The position numbers were made by a program, and so were the translations under genes. DNA of 64,000 nucleotides, from assembly GCF_001648355.1 (NCBI RefSeq), contig NZ_LXSL01000020.1, positions 26,545-90,544 on the forward strand, given 5' to 3'. Under the pieces are notes generated by a model. It searched no databases and had not been told where the DNA came from. It saw only the letters and a program-made list of their open reading frames with translations. This document shows positions 53,248-61,709 of the stretch, piece by piece (within the stretch, counting starts at the first letter, position 1; each line of letters begins with the position of its first letter). Origin of the DNA: Eikenella longinqua (GTDB lineage: Bacteria; Pseudomonadota; Gammaproteobacteria; Burkholderiales; Neisseriaceae).

Positions 53248-54039
53248 TTATGTGTTATCGGTTTGCGGCTTGGCGGCCAAAAGGTTGGCCAAGGCCACGT
53301 ATTTTTCCGGCGCGATGTGCTCGGCGCGATCCTGCGGGCTGATGCCGGCGGCCTGCAAGTCTTCGTCGTTTGCCAGGCCTTTGAGGTTGTTGCGGATGGT
53401 TTTGCGGCGTTGGTGGAAGGCTTGTTTCACCAGGGCGGCAAATTGGGCGAAATCCTGCGCCTGCCCGATGCGGTGTGCCACGGGAATGAGCCGCACCACG
53501 GCGGAATCCACTTTGGGCGCGGGCTGGAAGCTTTCCGGCGGCACGTCGAGCAGTTTTTCCATATCGAAAAAGTATTGCAGCATCACGCTGAGGCGGCCGA
53601 AATCGTTGCTGCCGGGCGCGGCCACCATGCGTTCCACCACTTCTTTTTGTAGCATGAAGTGCATGTCTTCCACCTCGCCGGCATAGCGGCTGAGGTGGAA
53701 CAGGAGCGGGGTGGAGATGTTGTAGGGCAGGTTGCCGACGATTTTTTTGCGCCCGGGCACTCCGGCGAAGTCGAACTGCAATACGTCGCCTTCGTGGATG
53801 ATGAGCTTGGCGGCATAGGGCTGGGTTTTCAGGTAGCCGATGATGTCGCGGTCAATTTCGCACACGTGCAGGCGATTGAGCTTGGCGGCCAGGGGCTCGG
53901 TGAGGGCGCCGAGGCCGGGGCCGATTTCCACCACGGTGTCGCCCGGCTGCGGGCGCACGGCCTGCACGATGTCGGCGATGATGCGGGAATCTTGCAGAAA
54001 GTTTTGCCCGAAGCGTTTGCGGGCGGTGTGTTGGCTCAT
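53248..54039 (-). CDS. rsmA: 16S rRNA dimethyladenosine methyltransferase
   Basis: The 263-residue KsgA-type enzyme dimethylates two adenines in the 3' end of 16S rRNA. Motifs are [24 protein letters not shown] (SAM site) and [14 protein letters not shown] (catalytic). A DUS is in frame as IGYLKTQP. It precedes the amino acid ABC gene by 12 bases on the same strand. Confidence 0.96.
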   Translation of the reverse strand: MSQHTARKRFGQNFLQDSRIIADIVQAVRPQPGDTVVEIGPGLGALTEPLAAKLNRLHVCEIDRDIIGYLKTQPYAAKLIIHEGDVLQFDFAGVPGRKKIVGNLPYNISTPLLFHLSRYAGEVEDMHFMLQKEVVERMVAAPGSNDFGRLSVMLQYFFDMEKLLDVPPESFQPAPKVDSAVVRLIPVAHRIGQAQDFAQFAALVKQAFHQRRKTIRNNLKGLANDEDLQAAGISPQDRAEHIAPEKYVALANLLAAKPQTDNT

Positions 54040-54162
54040 GATGGGCGGCGCGGCTCGGCGGTGGGAAAGGGGCTGATTGTATCAGATTCGGGGGGCAGGC
54101 TGGGAAGAGGGCTTGGCGGCAGGCGGGGTGGTGCTGGGAATGAATTTGCTGTGGCGGATGGT

Positions 54163-54239
54163 TTTTAGCTTCGCAGAAACTCAGCTTCCTTCGGAAACAT
54201 CGTTTCAACTGCGTTGAAGCTTACGCTTTTAGGTAGCCT
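54163..54239. repeat. Modular DUS-bounded hairpin repeat (copy 13)
   Basis: TTTTAGCTTCGCAGAAACTC, the hairpin TTCC-TTC-GGAA with ACATCG, then TTCAAC-TGC-GTTGAA with GCTTACGC and a DUS that carries one change (TTTTAGGTAGCCT). It is the near-exact reverse complement of copy 14 (55556). Confidence 0.85.
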
Positions 54240-54281
54240 TCGGCGTGCGGCTTGAGGCTACCTGAAAAATTTTGGGCATGA

Positions 54282-54748
54282 TTAATGCACTTCTTGGCTG
54301 GGTGTGTCGCTGCGGGTTTGTAGGCGGATGGTGGGCTCGGCGGCATCCCAGCATTGTGCGTTGGCGCTGGCGCTGCACAGGCGGTGGTCGTCGCCATACC
54401 ATTGCTGCTCGGCTTGGCCGTGGCAGGGGGTGAGGGTGATGCGGCTGCCGCTTTGGGTGAGGCATTGGCCGCTTTGGCGGATGGTGCGCTCGCGGAGGTT
54501 GCGCTCGAAATATTGGTTGGGCGTATTGCGGCAGGGCTGGCGCACGAGCAGGCCGTTTTGCACGGCGAGGCATTGGTTTTGCATACGCAGGAGGCTGCCT
54601 TCGGGCTCTTTGGGCGCGGATTGTTTTTGGCGGGAGAAGGCGGCATCCTGCGGGGCGCGGGCATAGTTTTTTTGCGCACCGGGCAGTAGGGCAGGGGGAA
54701 GGGGCAGGCGGTGAGAGCGAGGCAGGCGAGGAGGATGAGGCGGCGCAT
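54282..54748 (-). pseudogene. Frameshifted lipoprotein with ricin-type lectin domain
   Basis: The first frame gives a lipoprotein signal ([15 protein letters not shown]). The domain is in another frame: a ricin-B-like pattern with [35 protein letters not shown] and DDHRLCSASANAQCWDA. That frame also reads sensibly upstream ([16 protein letters not shown]), so about 155 residues would form if one base were added between about 54665 and 54700. There is a run of seven A and one of five C there (T and G on the plus strand), either of which could be the site. It may be an inactive gene, a phase-variable one or a sequencing error. Confidence 0.75.
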
Positions 54749-54883
54749 GGACGGCTCCGGCGGGTGGTAGAATGCGGCGCTAATTTACCAAAGATTGCTG
54801 GGTGGGGGAACGGTTGCTTGGCGGCGTGCGGTTGGTGTTGCGCCCGCGGTGGGGAAAGCGGTGCGCCCGCCAGCCGGAAAACC

Positions 54884-54912
54884 TTGCCGCAGCGGGCAAA
54901 GCAAGGTAGTAT
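54884..54912 (+). promoter_or_regulatory. Promoter of frr
   Basis: TTGCCG (54884-54889), exactly 17 bases, TAGTAT (54907-54912). A single forward DUS (about 54948) lies in the leader before the frr start at 54983. Confidence 0.55.
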
Positions 54913-54982
54913 CCCGCCCGTTAAACGATTGCCCTATGGCCGAAAAGGCTACCTGAAAAATTTCAAATCCAAAGGAAATCTT

Positions 54983-55540
54983 ATGATCAAAGACATCCAA
55001 TCCTCAGCCGAAACCAAGATGCAGCGCTCGCTTGAAGTGTTGCGCGAAAACCTGGCCAAAGTGCGCACCGGCCGCGCCCACACCGGCCTGCTCGACCAGG
55101 TGGAAGTGGAATACTACGGCAGCATGGTGCCCGTGAGCCAGGTGGCCAACGTTACCCTGCTCGACGCGCGCACCATCAGCGTGAAGCCCTATGAAAGCAA
55201 TATGGCCGCCGCCGTGGAAAAAGCCATCCGCGATTCCAACCTCGGCCTGAACCCCGCCTCTATGGGCGACCTCATCCGCGTGCCGATGCCGATGCTCACC
55301 GAAGAGCGCCGCAAAGACCTGATCAAAGTGGTGCGCGGCGAAGCCGAAGACGGCCGCGTTTCCATCCGCAACGTGCGCCGCGATGCCAACGATCACATCA
55401 AAAAACTGCTGAAAGACAAAGAAGTGCCGGAAGACGACGCCCGCCGCGGCGAAGAGCAGATTCAGAAGCTCACCGACAAATACATCGCCGAAGTAGATAA
55501 ACTGCTGGCACACAAAGAAGAAGATTTGATGGTAGTGTAA
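54983..55540 (+). CDS. frr: Ribosome recycling factor
   Basis: The 185-residue RRF separates the ribosome after termination, together with EF-G. Its features are [23 protein letters not shown]-like hinge residues, and the C-terminal [29 protein letters not shown] before the ATG at 54983 supports this start; a long upstream extension is spurious. Confidence 0.97.
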   Translation: MIKDIQSSAETKMQRSLEVLRENLAKVRTGRAHTGLLDQVEVEYYGSMVPVSQVANVTLLDARTISVKPYESNMAAAVEKAIRDSNLGLNPASMGDLIRVPMPMLTEERRKDLIKVVRGEAEDGRVSIRNVRRDANDHIKKLLKDKEVPEDDARRGEEQIQKLTDKYIAEVDKLLAHKEEDLMVV

Positions 55541-55555
55541 TCGCTTGGTGGCAAA

Positions 55556-55631
55556 AGGCTACCTGAAAGCGCAAGCTTCAACGCAGTTGAAACGATGTTT
55601 CCGAAGGAAGCTGAGTTTCTGCGAAGCTAAA
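55556..55631. repeat. Modular DUS-bounded hairpin repeat (copy 14)
   Basis: A forward DUS, CTTCAACGCAGTTGAA, CGATGTTTCCGAAGGAAG and GAGTTTCTGCGAAGCTAAA. Compared with the reverse complement of copy 13 I see only two differences across about 77 bases. It lies just after frr. Confidence 0.85.
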
Positions 55632-55665
55632 AAGCTAGGCTGCCCGCCAAACCCAAGGAGTATGC

Positions 55666-56190
55666 ATGAAGAAAATCCTCTCTGCCGCGCTGCTGGCGGC
55701 TTGTGCCGCCGCCTCGGCAGAATATGTGCCCTTTGCCGAGCGCTACGGCTATCAGTTTGAAGACGAAAAGCCGTGGGAAGAAGCAGCGGTGGAGTTGCCC
55801 GCCTACCCCAGCCTGCAAAGCGGCGAATGGTTTGATTTGTATATCAATCCCACCTACCGCAACAAAGTATCGTTGCAACTGCCCGTGCAGATGGCCGCCG
55901 ACCGCAGCCTGCGCTACGTGCTGGCCGTGGCCGTGCCCGGCGGGCAGGCCAATATGACCTACGAAGGCATGCGCTGCGGCGACCGGCACCTGAAAACCTT
56001 CGCCTTCGGCGACAACACCAACCGCCGCTGGATTGCCCCGCGCAACACCGGCTGGCGCCAGTTCGACAGCTATGTGAACGCCAACGATCCGGTGCGCGGC
56101 CGCCTGATGGCCATCTTCTGCAACGACGGCCGCCCGCTGAACGAGCAGGAGCTGGATCAGCGCATCCGCCGCCTGGGCGGCCTGCATTGA
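55666..56190 (+). CDS. CNP1-like exported protein
   Basis: The 174-residue product has a signal peptide (MKKILSAALLAACAAASA) and the pattern of the CNP1-like family: LPAYPSLQSGEWFDLYIN, YVLAVAVPGGQANMTYEGMR, and RRWIAPRNTGWRQF. The family is found in beta-proteobacteria and has no known function. CCCAAGGAG is a good ribosome-binding site. Confidence 0.85.
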   Translation: MKKILSAALLAACAAASAEYVPFAERYGYQFEDEKPWEEAAVELPAYPSLQSGEWFDLYINPTYRNKVSLQLPVQMAADRSLRYVLAVAVPGGQANMTYEGMRCGDRHLKTFAFGDNTNRRWIAPRNTGWRQFDSYVNANDPVRGRLMAIFCNDGRPLNEQELDQRIRRLGGLH

Positions 56191-56223
56191 GCGCCTTGTT
56201 TCCCGCAGGCAGTATTTCTGCAC

Positions 56224-56258
56224 ACCGGCAGCCTGATAATGCGGGCTGCCGGTTTATT
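56224..56258 (+). terminator. Rho-independent terminator after the CNP1-like gene
   Basis: ACCGGCAGCC / GGCTGCCGGT with a ten-base loop, then TTATTT. Not made of DUS. Confidence 0.8.
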
Positions 56259-56313
56259 TGGGGCAGTCATATTTTTCAGGTAGCCATGAAACTTTCGCAA
56301 AATGTTCACCCAG

Positions 56314-56414
56314 TTGTAGGGGTGGATTTTATATCCACCCTCAATTAGCAAATAATTGATTCATATCTATTCATAAAATCAGGCAAACGGCGGATATGCA
56401 ATCCGCCGCTACGA
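56314..56414. mobile_element. Possible MITE-like element with nested palindromes
   Basis: About 100 bases whose ends are related in inverted orientation: TTGTAGGGGTGGATTTTATA at the left and, on the opposite strand, TCGTAGCGGCGGATTGCATA at the right. Each end itself is a hairpin (GGTGGAT/ATCCACC and GGCGGAT/ATCCGCC). The middle is AT-rich. It lies between the terminator of the CNP1-like gene and the efp promoter. Confidence 0.55.
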
Positions 56415-56447
56415 AATGAAGAATTTTGCCAAGGCCTCAGCCTCCGT

Positions 56448-56477
56448 TTGGACAGCACAGGCGGTTTGCGCTAAAAT
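56448..56477 (+). promoter_or_regulatory. Promoter of efp
   Basis: TTGGAC (56448-56453), 18 bases, TAAAAT (56472-56477), 45 bases before the efp ATG. Confidence 0.6.
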
Positions 56478-56522
56478 GCCGCGTTTCCGATTTTTCCCGT
56501 TTGATTGAAAGAGATTAAGATT

Positions 56523-57083
56523 ATGAAAACCGCACAAGAATTGCGCGCCGGCAACGTATTTATGGTGGGCAGCGAGCCGATGGTGGTGCAGAAAACCGAA
56601 TACATCAAAGGCGGCCGCTCCTCTGCCAAAGTGAGCATGAAGCTGAAAAACCTGCTCACCGGCGCAAACAGCGAAACCATCGTGAAAGCCGACGATAAAT
56701 TCGACGTGATCCAGCTCGACCGCAAACAATGCACCTACAGCTATTTTGCCGACCCGATGTATGTGTTTATGGACGAAGAGTTCAACCAATACGAAGTGGA
56801 AGGCGAAAACATCGGCGACAACCTGAAGTTTATCGTTGATGGCATGGAAGACGTGTGCGAAGTCACCTTCTACGACGGCAACCCGATTTCCGTGGAGCTG
56901 CCCACCATCATCGTGCGCGAAGTGGAATACACCGAGCCCGCTGTGAAGGGCGACACTTCCGGCAAAGTGATGAAACCGGCGCGCCTCGTGGGCGGCACCG
57001 AAATCCAAGTGATGGCCTACATCGAAAACGGCGACAAAGTGGAAATCGACACCCGCACCGGCGAGTTCCGCAAACGCGCTTAA
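56523..57083 (+). CDS. efp: Elongation factor P, rhamnosylated type
   Basis: The 186-residue EF-P relieves stalling at polyproline. The loop reads [11 protein letters not shown] with arginine at position 32, the residue rhamnosylated by EarP in Neisseria and Pseudomonas, in place of the lysine used by EpmA-type EF-P. earP is not in this window. The start at 56523 ([11 protein letters not shown]) is standard for the family; an ATG six codons upstream is less likely. Confidence 0.97.
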   Translation: MKTAQELRAGNVFMVGSEPMVVQKTEYIKGGRSSAKVSMKLKNLLTGANSETIVKADDKFDVIQLDRKQCTYSYFADPMYVFMDEEFNQYEVEGENIGDNLKFIVDGMEDVCEVTFYDGNPISVELPTIIVREVEYTEPAVKGDTSGKVMKPARLVGGTEIQVMAYIENGDKVEIDTRTGEFRKRA

Positions 57084-57104
57084 TGGATTGCCGCCAAACT
57101 GAAA

Positions 57105-57135
57105 AGGCTACCTGAAATTTCAGGTAGCCTTTTTC
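57105..57135 (+). terminator. Inverted DUS pair terminator of efp
   Basis: AGGCTACCTGAAATTTCAG, GTAGCCT and TTTTT: a nearly perfect palindrome with a T tail, 22 bases after the efp stop. Confidence 0.9.
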
Positions 57136-57170
57136 TTGAGTATGGCGTTGGGCGGGGGAAAAGCGGTTTG

Positions 57171-57227
57171 AGGCTACCTGAAATTTTAGCTGCGCAGAAA
57201 CTCGCGAAGCTCGTTTTCAGGTAGCCT
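57171..57227. repeat. Modular DUS-bounded hairpin repeat (copy 15)
   Basis: Inverted DUS ends with TTTTAGCTGCGCAGAAACTC and GCGAAGCTCG in between. Apart from the length of one A run it equals the reverse complement of copy 12 (52431). It lies between the convergent efp and SIMPL genes. Confidence 0.85.
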
Positions 57228-57237
57228 CAATGCCGGC

Positions 57238-57930
57238 TTAATACTGAATCGTGCCGTTTACGGTTTGCTGCACGATGCTGTTGCCGGGGCTGTTGAACAC
57301 GGGCTCGGGCGAGCCGGCTTTTTCGTAGGACATGGCGCGCGCCATCATCGGGGCGGCGAGGGTGGGCTCGTTTTGCTGGAGGGACACTTCCACCACACGG
57401 TAGCCGCTGCCGCCCATGCTGCGGCTGAGCACGTCGGCGCGTTTGCGGAAGTTTTGCAGGGCTTCGATGGCGAGGTTTTCTTCGATTTGGCGGCGGCTTT
57501 CGGGCTTGAGCGAGAAGCCGATGCCGTCGATGGTGGCTTCCCCGCTGCTTTCGGCAATCAGTTTGCCCAAGGCTTGGAAATCGCTGCCGGACACGCGCAG
57601 CACGGCGCTGTCTTCCCACACGCGGGCGCTGTTGCGGCCGCCCGGCTGGCTGGGGTAGGCATAGCGGTTTTCCAGCTCGGCTTCGGTGCCGGAAATGCGG
57701 CGGGCGCGGTTTTGCAGGATGTTGAAGCGGCGCGTGGTTTCGGCGGTGGCGCGTGCGGGGTCGGCATGGCTGGAGGACACTTTCAGGCGCAGGGTCATCC
57801 AGTTGTTGGGCACGGTGCGGCTGGCGGTTTCGCTGAATTTGAGCAGCTGGTAGTTCAGCGGCTCGGCGATGGCGGGGGCAAGGCTGAGGCCGGCCAGGAG
57901 GGTGGGCAGCAGCAGGGCGGTTTTTTTCAT
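57238..57930 (-). CDS. SIMPL-domain (DUF541) periplasmic protein
   Basis: The 230-residue product has a signal peptide (MKKTALLLPTLLAGLSLAPAIA) and a SIMPL-type domain: FSETASRTVPNNWMTLRLKV, ATIDGIGFSLKPE and AIEALQNFRKRADVLSRSMG. SIMPL proteins occur in periplasmic and signalling contexts, but their exact function is unknown. Confidence 0.85.
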   Translation of the reverse strand: MKKTALLLPTLLAGLSLAPAIAEPLNYQLLKFSETASRTVPNNWMTLRLKVSSSHADPARATAETTRRFNILQNRARRISGTEAELENRYAYPSQPGGRNSARVWEDSAVLRVSGSDFQALGKLIAESSGEATIDGIGFSLKPESRRQIEENLAIEALQNFRKRADVLSRSMGGSGYRVVEVSLQQNEPTLAAPMMARAMSYEKAGSPEPVFNSPGNSIVQQTVNGTIQY

Positions 57931-58019
57931 AGACGTTTGTCCTTTGAATGGGTGGAAACGGCGGGATTATAGGCAGGGGGCGGGTTAAGTTGTTTTAAGC
58001 GCGGGGCGGGATGGGTTTG

Positions 58020-58071
58020 CGCTTTCAGGTAGCCTTTCGGGTTTGCCTGATAGCGGGTTTTCAGGTAGCCT
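58020..58071. repeat. Two direct DUS copies before panB
   Basis: Two reverse copies (TTTCAGGTAGCCTTT and TTTTCAGGTAGCCTCT) in the same orientation 37 bases apart. Because they are direct repeats they do not form the usual hairpin. They lie between the SIMPL gene start and panB. Confidence 0.7.
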
Positions 58072-58104
58072 CTTGCGCCGTTACGGATTAAGAAAGGAAA
58101 GATT

Positions 58105-58899
58105 GTGATTACTGTGAACACTCTGCGCGAAATGAAGCGCGCGGGCGAGAAAATCGCCATGCTCACCTGCTATGAAGCCAGCTTTGCCGCGCTGATGGAT
58201 GCGGCGGGCGTGGATATGCTTTTGGTGGGCGATTCGCTGGGCATGACGGTGCAGGGGCAGAAATCCACGCTGCCGGTGAGCCTGGCGGATATGTGCTACC
58301 ACACGGCGGCAGTGGCGCGCGGCAGCAGCAATGCGCTGATTGTGAGCGATTTGCCGTTTGGCGCGTATCAGCAGAGCAAGGAGCAGGCTTTTGCCGCGGC
58401 GGCCAAATTGATGGCGGCGGGCGCGCATATGGTGAAGCTGGAAGGCGGCGTGTGGATGGCGGAAACCACCGAATTTTTGCAGCTGCGCGGCATTCCGGTG
58501 TGCGCGCACATCGGGCTCACGCCGCAGTCGGTGCACGCGCTCGGCGGCTATAAGGTGCAGGGCAAGGGCGACGTGGCGTCGCAGGCGCTGCTCAACGATG
58601 CCCTGTCGCACGAGCAGGCCGGCGCGGCGGTGGTGCTGATGGAATGTGTGCCCGCCGCCTTGGGCAAACAAATTACCGAAACGCTTGCCTGCCCCACCAT
58701 TGGCATCGGCGCGGGCGTGGATTGCGACGGGCAGGTGCTGGTGATGCACGATATGCTCGGCGTGTTCCCCGGCAAGCCGGCCAAGTTTGTGAAAAACTTT
58801 ATGCAGGGGCAGGGCAGCATTCAGGCGGCGGTGGAGGCTTATGTGCGCGAAGTGAAGGAGAAAACCTATCCCGCGCCGGAGCATACGTTTGCCGCTTGA
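58105..58899 (+). CDS. panB: 3-methyl-2-oxobutanoate hydroxymethyltransferase
   Basis: The 264-residue enzyme makes ketopantoate for pantothenate and CoA. Motifs are [27 protein letters not shown] and [18 protein letters not shown]. It most likely starts at GTG (58105), with AAAGGAAAG before it; the family N-terminus [14 protein letters not shown] then follows. panC is not next to it. Confidence 0.95.
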   Translation: MITVNTLREMKRAGEKIAMLTCYEASFAALMDAAGVDMLLVGDSLGMTVQGQKSTLPVSLADMCYHTAAVARGSSNALIVSDLPFGAYQQSKEQAFAAAAKLMAAGAHMVKLEGGVWMAETTEFLQLRGIPVCAHIGLTPQSVHALGGYKVQGKGDVASQALLNDALSHEQAGAAVVLMECVPAALGKQITETLACPTIGIGAGVDCDGQVLVMHDMLGVFPGKPAKFVKNFMQGQGSIQAAVEAYVREVKEKTYPAPEHTFAA

Positions 58900-58914
58900 G
58901 CCTTTGCATCATCA

Positions 58915-59004
58915 GGCTACCTGAAAACGAAGCGGACAAGCAGCCCGGCTAACAGCAGTTTTCAGGTAGCCTCCGCCGTTGCAGCAAAAGGCTACCTGAA
59001 AAAT
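58915..59004. repeat. Three DUS copies after panB
   Basis: AGGCTACCTGAAAACGA, TTTTCAGGTAGCCTCC and AGGCTACCTGAAAAAT; two hairpins can form. They separate panB from the DeoR regulator. Confidence 0.7.
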
Positions 59005-59048
59005 TTCAGCCAAAAAATTCCATACAAACAAAACAGATAGAGAAAACC

Positions 59049-59843
59049 ATGCCGCACCGTACCCCACGCCGACAGAAAATCGCCCGGCTTGTGCGCGACA
59101 ACGGCTTCATGTCGGTGGAAGAGCTGGCGCGCAGCCTCAACGTTACCCCGCAAACCGTGCGCCGCGACATCAACATCTTGTGCGAACACAACATCCTGCG
59201 CCGCTACCACGGCGGCGCCGCGCTCGGCAGCAGCGTGCAAAACGAAGACTACGGCACGCGCAAAAACAAGCTGCAAAGCGAAAAAGCCCACATCGCCGAC
59301 CTCATCGCCCAGCACATTCCCGATAACGTTTCCCTGTTTATGAGCATCGGCACCACCATCGAAGCCGTGGCGCTGGCGCTGGTGAAAAGCCACAAAAACC
59401 TCTGCATCATCACCAACAACATCCACGTGGCCTCCATCGTGTCCGGCCGGCCGGATTACACCGTGATGATTACTTCCGGCGTGGTGCGCCCCGTGGACGG
59501 CGGCATCACCGGCGTGGCCACCATCGATTTTATCAACCAATTCAAGGTGGATTACGCCATCCTCGGCGCCTCTGGCATCGAAGCCGACGGCTCGCTGCTC
59601 GATTTCGACTACAAAGAAGTGAGTGTGATGCAGGCCATGATGGCCAACGCGCGCCACTGCTACCTGGCCGTGGACCACAGCAAATTCGGCCGCAACGCCC
59701 TGGTGCGCATGGGCGACGTGACCGAGTTTCACGCCCTCTTCACCGACGAGCCGCCCAACGCCGGCTTGTGCAAAAAGCTGGACGACGCAGGCGTGCGCTG
59801 GTATTTGGCGGCGCAGGAGGAGAAAGGGCAGGGCACGGAGTAG
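59049..59843 (+). CDS. DeoR-family transcriptional regulator (GlpR type)
   Basis: The 264-residue repressor has a winged HTH (RQKIARLVRDNGFMSVEELA and LNVTPQTVRRDINILCEHN) and a DeoR sensor domain with IGTTIEAVALALVK, ASGIEADGSLLDFDYKE and VDHSKFGRNALVRMG. Its closest look is GlpR, which controls glycerol-phosphate genes; the regulated genes are not adjacent. Confidence 0.88.
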   Translation: MPHRTPRRQKIARLVRDNGFMSVEELARSLNVTPQTVRRDINILCEHNILRRYHGGAALGSSVQNEDYGTRKNKLQSEKAHIADLIAQHIPDNVSLFMSIGTTIEAVALALVKSHKNLCIITNNIHVASIVSGRPDYTVMITSGVVRPVDGGITGVATIDFINQFKVDYAILGASGIEADGSLLDFDYKEVSVMQAMMANARHCYLAVDHSKFGRNALVRMGDVTEFHALFTDEPPNAGLCKKLDDAGVRWYLAAQEEKGQGTE

Positions 59844-60436
59844 GGTGGAGAGCTGTTTCGGTTTGCTTGGCTTTGCCCGGTTTTCAGGTAGCCTTTCCAT
59901 TTTGCTCCTATCAACCTTTGCGCCTTATGCCGGCGCGGGCACTTCCTTTCTTTGCTTCGCCAAAGAAAGGAAGCAAAGAAAGGCGACTGCGGGCACAGGT
60001 TTGGCTTTGCCAAACTTCCCTCACTCCGCACGGTTTTTCGGGCGGGCTCGCAACTTGTGGCTTCGCCGCTTCAAACATGCAAGCCCTTGTTCCCCGAAAA
60101 ACCGCGCTCCGTTCGGCTGCGCCAGCAGGGGAGGCACAGCACTCAAGTTTGTGGTGAATGTTCCGTTGGGGGGAGTTTGTGGATGAAACAGGCTACCTGA
60201 AAAAGATAGTGAGGATTCAGGTAGCCTTTAAGCCGGAAGGATGGTTCGTATAGAGGGCAACTTATTGCCTAAGCGGGATTTTATTTTTCAGGTAGCCTCT
60301 CGCCAAGCCGGTGGGGCTACCTGAAAACATCGTGCTGACTGTTGCCGATGCCGTGCGTTATGCGGCGAAAACTGGCGGCGGGCGCGGCTTTGCAGTATAT
60401 TTTGCGCGATTCGATTTGATTTACGGAGAACACACC
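59844..60436. other. 593-base noncoding region with multi-hairpin element
   Basis: It contains five DUS copies (about 59881, 60190, 60218, 60285, 60314) and a structured stretch at about 59935-60160. The clearest hairpin has 13-base arms CTTCCTTTCTTTG / CAAAGAAAGGAAG around CTTCGC (59942-59973). A second is GTTTGGC-TTT-GCCAAAC (59999-60015), and GGC-TTC-GCC follows near 60060. Open frames here look spurious. Similar sequences recur in other proteobacteria, by my recollection. Confidence 0.6.
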
Positions 60437-60853
60437 ATGTCGATGCTGAAAAGGCCGGAAGAAGTGATGGTGGCGGTGCTGGCCGCCGTGTTTGTGGTGC
60501 TGACTTATGCGGCGGCATCGTATTTCGGCGCGCTGGGGCAAACGGCGCTGCTGGTGGCGGCGCTCACGTTGATTGTGCTGCTGCCGGCGTTTCTGCTGTG
60601 GCAGCGCAACCGGGCGGCGTGGCTGTGGCCTTGCCTGCTCGGCCTGCTGGCGGCTTGCTGGTGGCCTTATTTTGATGCGCGCGGGGCGCAGTCGCTGCCG
60701 GTGGGCTTGCTGCAACAGGATGCGGCTGCGGCGGCGGAGGCGCTGCCGTGGTATGCGGGCTGGACGTTTAAGCTGCTGCTGGCGGCGCTGCCGGTGGCGG
60801 TGGGCTATGGCTGGATGCTGTATCGGCGCTATGGGAAGAAGAAGCCGTTGTGA
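60437..60853 (+). CDS. Small membrane protein of unknown function
   Basis: The 138-residue product has about four membrane helices (VMVAVLAAVFVVLTYAAASY, TALLVAALTLIVLLPAFLL, AWLWPCLLGLLAACWWPYF and FKLLLAALPVAVGYGWML) and a basic tail. CGGAG before the ATG at 60437 is a ribosome-binding site. I recognise no family. Confidence 0.75.
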   Translation: MSMLKRPEEVMVAVLAAVFVVLTYAAASYFGALGQTALLVAALTLIVLLPAFLLWQRNRAAWLWPCLLGLLAACWWPYFDARGAQSLPVGLLQQDAAAAAEALPWYAGWTFKLLLAALPVAVGYGWMLYRRYGKKKPL

Positions 60854-60876
60854 TGGTTTGATGTGCCGGAATGTGG

Positions 60877-60929
60877 AAAGGCTACCTGAAAATGTGTTGT
60901 GCGCGGGTGCACGGGATTTTCAGGTAGCC
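60877..60929 (+). terminator. Inverted DUS pair
   Basis: AGGCTACCTGAAAATG and GATTTTCAGGTAGCCT followed by TTT, 25 bases after the membrane protein gene. Confidence 0.75.
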
Positions 60930-61038
60930 TTTTGCTGTGCGGCGATGAAACGTTGATGTTGCTCCGGCATGGCAATCTGTTTTCTTTGCCGGCAAAGTTT
61001 GCAAACTGCTTTGCCGCTAGCGGGGTTAGAAAACGAAA

Positions 61039-61070
61039 AGGCTACCTGAAAAATTTCAGGTAGCCTTCTT
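61039..61070 (-). terminator. Tight inverted DUS pair after the lipoprotein gene
   Basis: AGGCTACCTGAAAAATTTCA and GGTAGCCT form a near-perfect palindrome 22 bases beyond the stop codon of the minus-strand lipoprotein gene. Confidence 0.8.
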
Positions 61071-61087
61071 TACTCTCTGGCTGTTTG

Positions 61088-61552
61088 TTATTTCAGCGGC
61101 TGCATATTCATCACTTCCATCAGGAAGTTGGTGAAGGCGGGGTTGGCCGGGCGGTTTTGCATGTTTGGCCAGCGCTGCTGCCAGCCTTGCAGGGCGTTGC
61201 GCACGAAGATTTTGGATTGGTCGGGCGTGATGCGGCCTTGCTGGCTTTGCACGGCGGAGCGCAGGTAGATTTCATACATGCTGTCGTCTACGCTGTTGCG
61301 GCCGACAAGGTTGATGCGGAAACGGTTGAGCTGCTGGGCGGCTTGGGTTTTGGTCATGCGGCCGCGGTTGACTTCGTAGCCAAGGCGGGTGGCTTCGTTG
61401 CGGATTTTGGCCACGTCGCCCCAGTGGCTGGAGGCGAGGGCGTATTGGCGGGAGCCGGATTGGGTGCGGGGCTGCGAGCCGGAGGGCGAGGAGAGCAGGT
61501 TGCAGCCGCCGAGCAGGCCGGCAAGCAGCAGAATGGGGAGATATTTTTTCAT
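61088..61552 (-). CDS. Lipoprotein of unknown function
   Basis: The 154-residue product has signal peptide MKKYLPILLLAGLLGGC with lipobox LGGC (Cys17), a Ser/Gly/Gln-rich linker and an alpha-helical domain (WGDVAKIRNEATRLGYEVNR, MTKTQAAQQLNRFRINLVGR). I recognise no family. The frame is open far upstream, but the signal peptide fixes the start at 61552. Confidence 0.82.
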   Translation of the reverse strand: MKKYLPILLLAGLLGGCNLLSSPSGSQPRTQSGSRQYALASSHWGDVAKIRNEATRLGYEVNRGRMTKTQAAQQLNRFRINLVGRNSVDDSMYEIYLRSAVQSQQGRITPDQSKIFVRNALQGWQQRWPNMQNRPANPAFTNFLMEVMNMQPLK

Positions 61553-61671
61553 AATTATGCTTCGGGCTGGATGGTTAAAGATTCTTTGCAATGCGGCAAT
61601 ATTAGGGAAAATCGGGCGGCGGGGCAAGTTTTCGGGAGAATTCGCGCCGGAAGTGCAACATCTGGCGAAAG

Positions 61672-61698
61672 AAAAAGCCGCATTGCTGCGGCTTTTTT
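61672..61698 (-). terminator. Rho-independent terminator after cysK
   Basis: AAAAAGCCGC-attgct-GCGGCTTTTTT; both sides have A/T runs, so it can end cysK transcription on the minus strand. Confidence 0.85.
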
Positions 61699-61709
61699 GC
61701 GGCTTGGGC

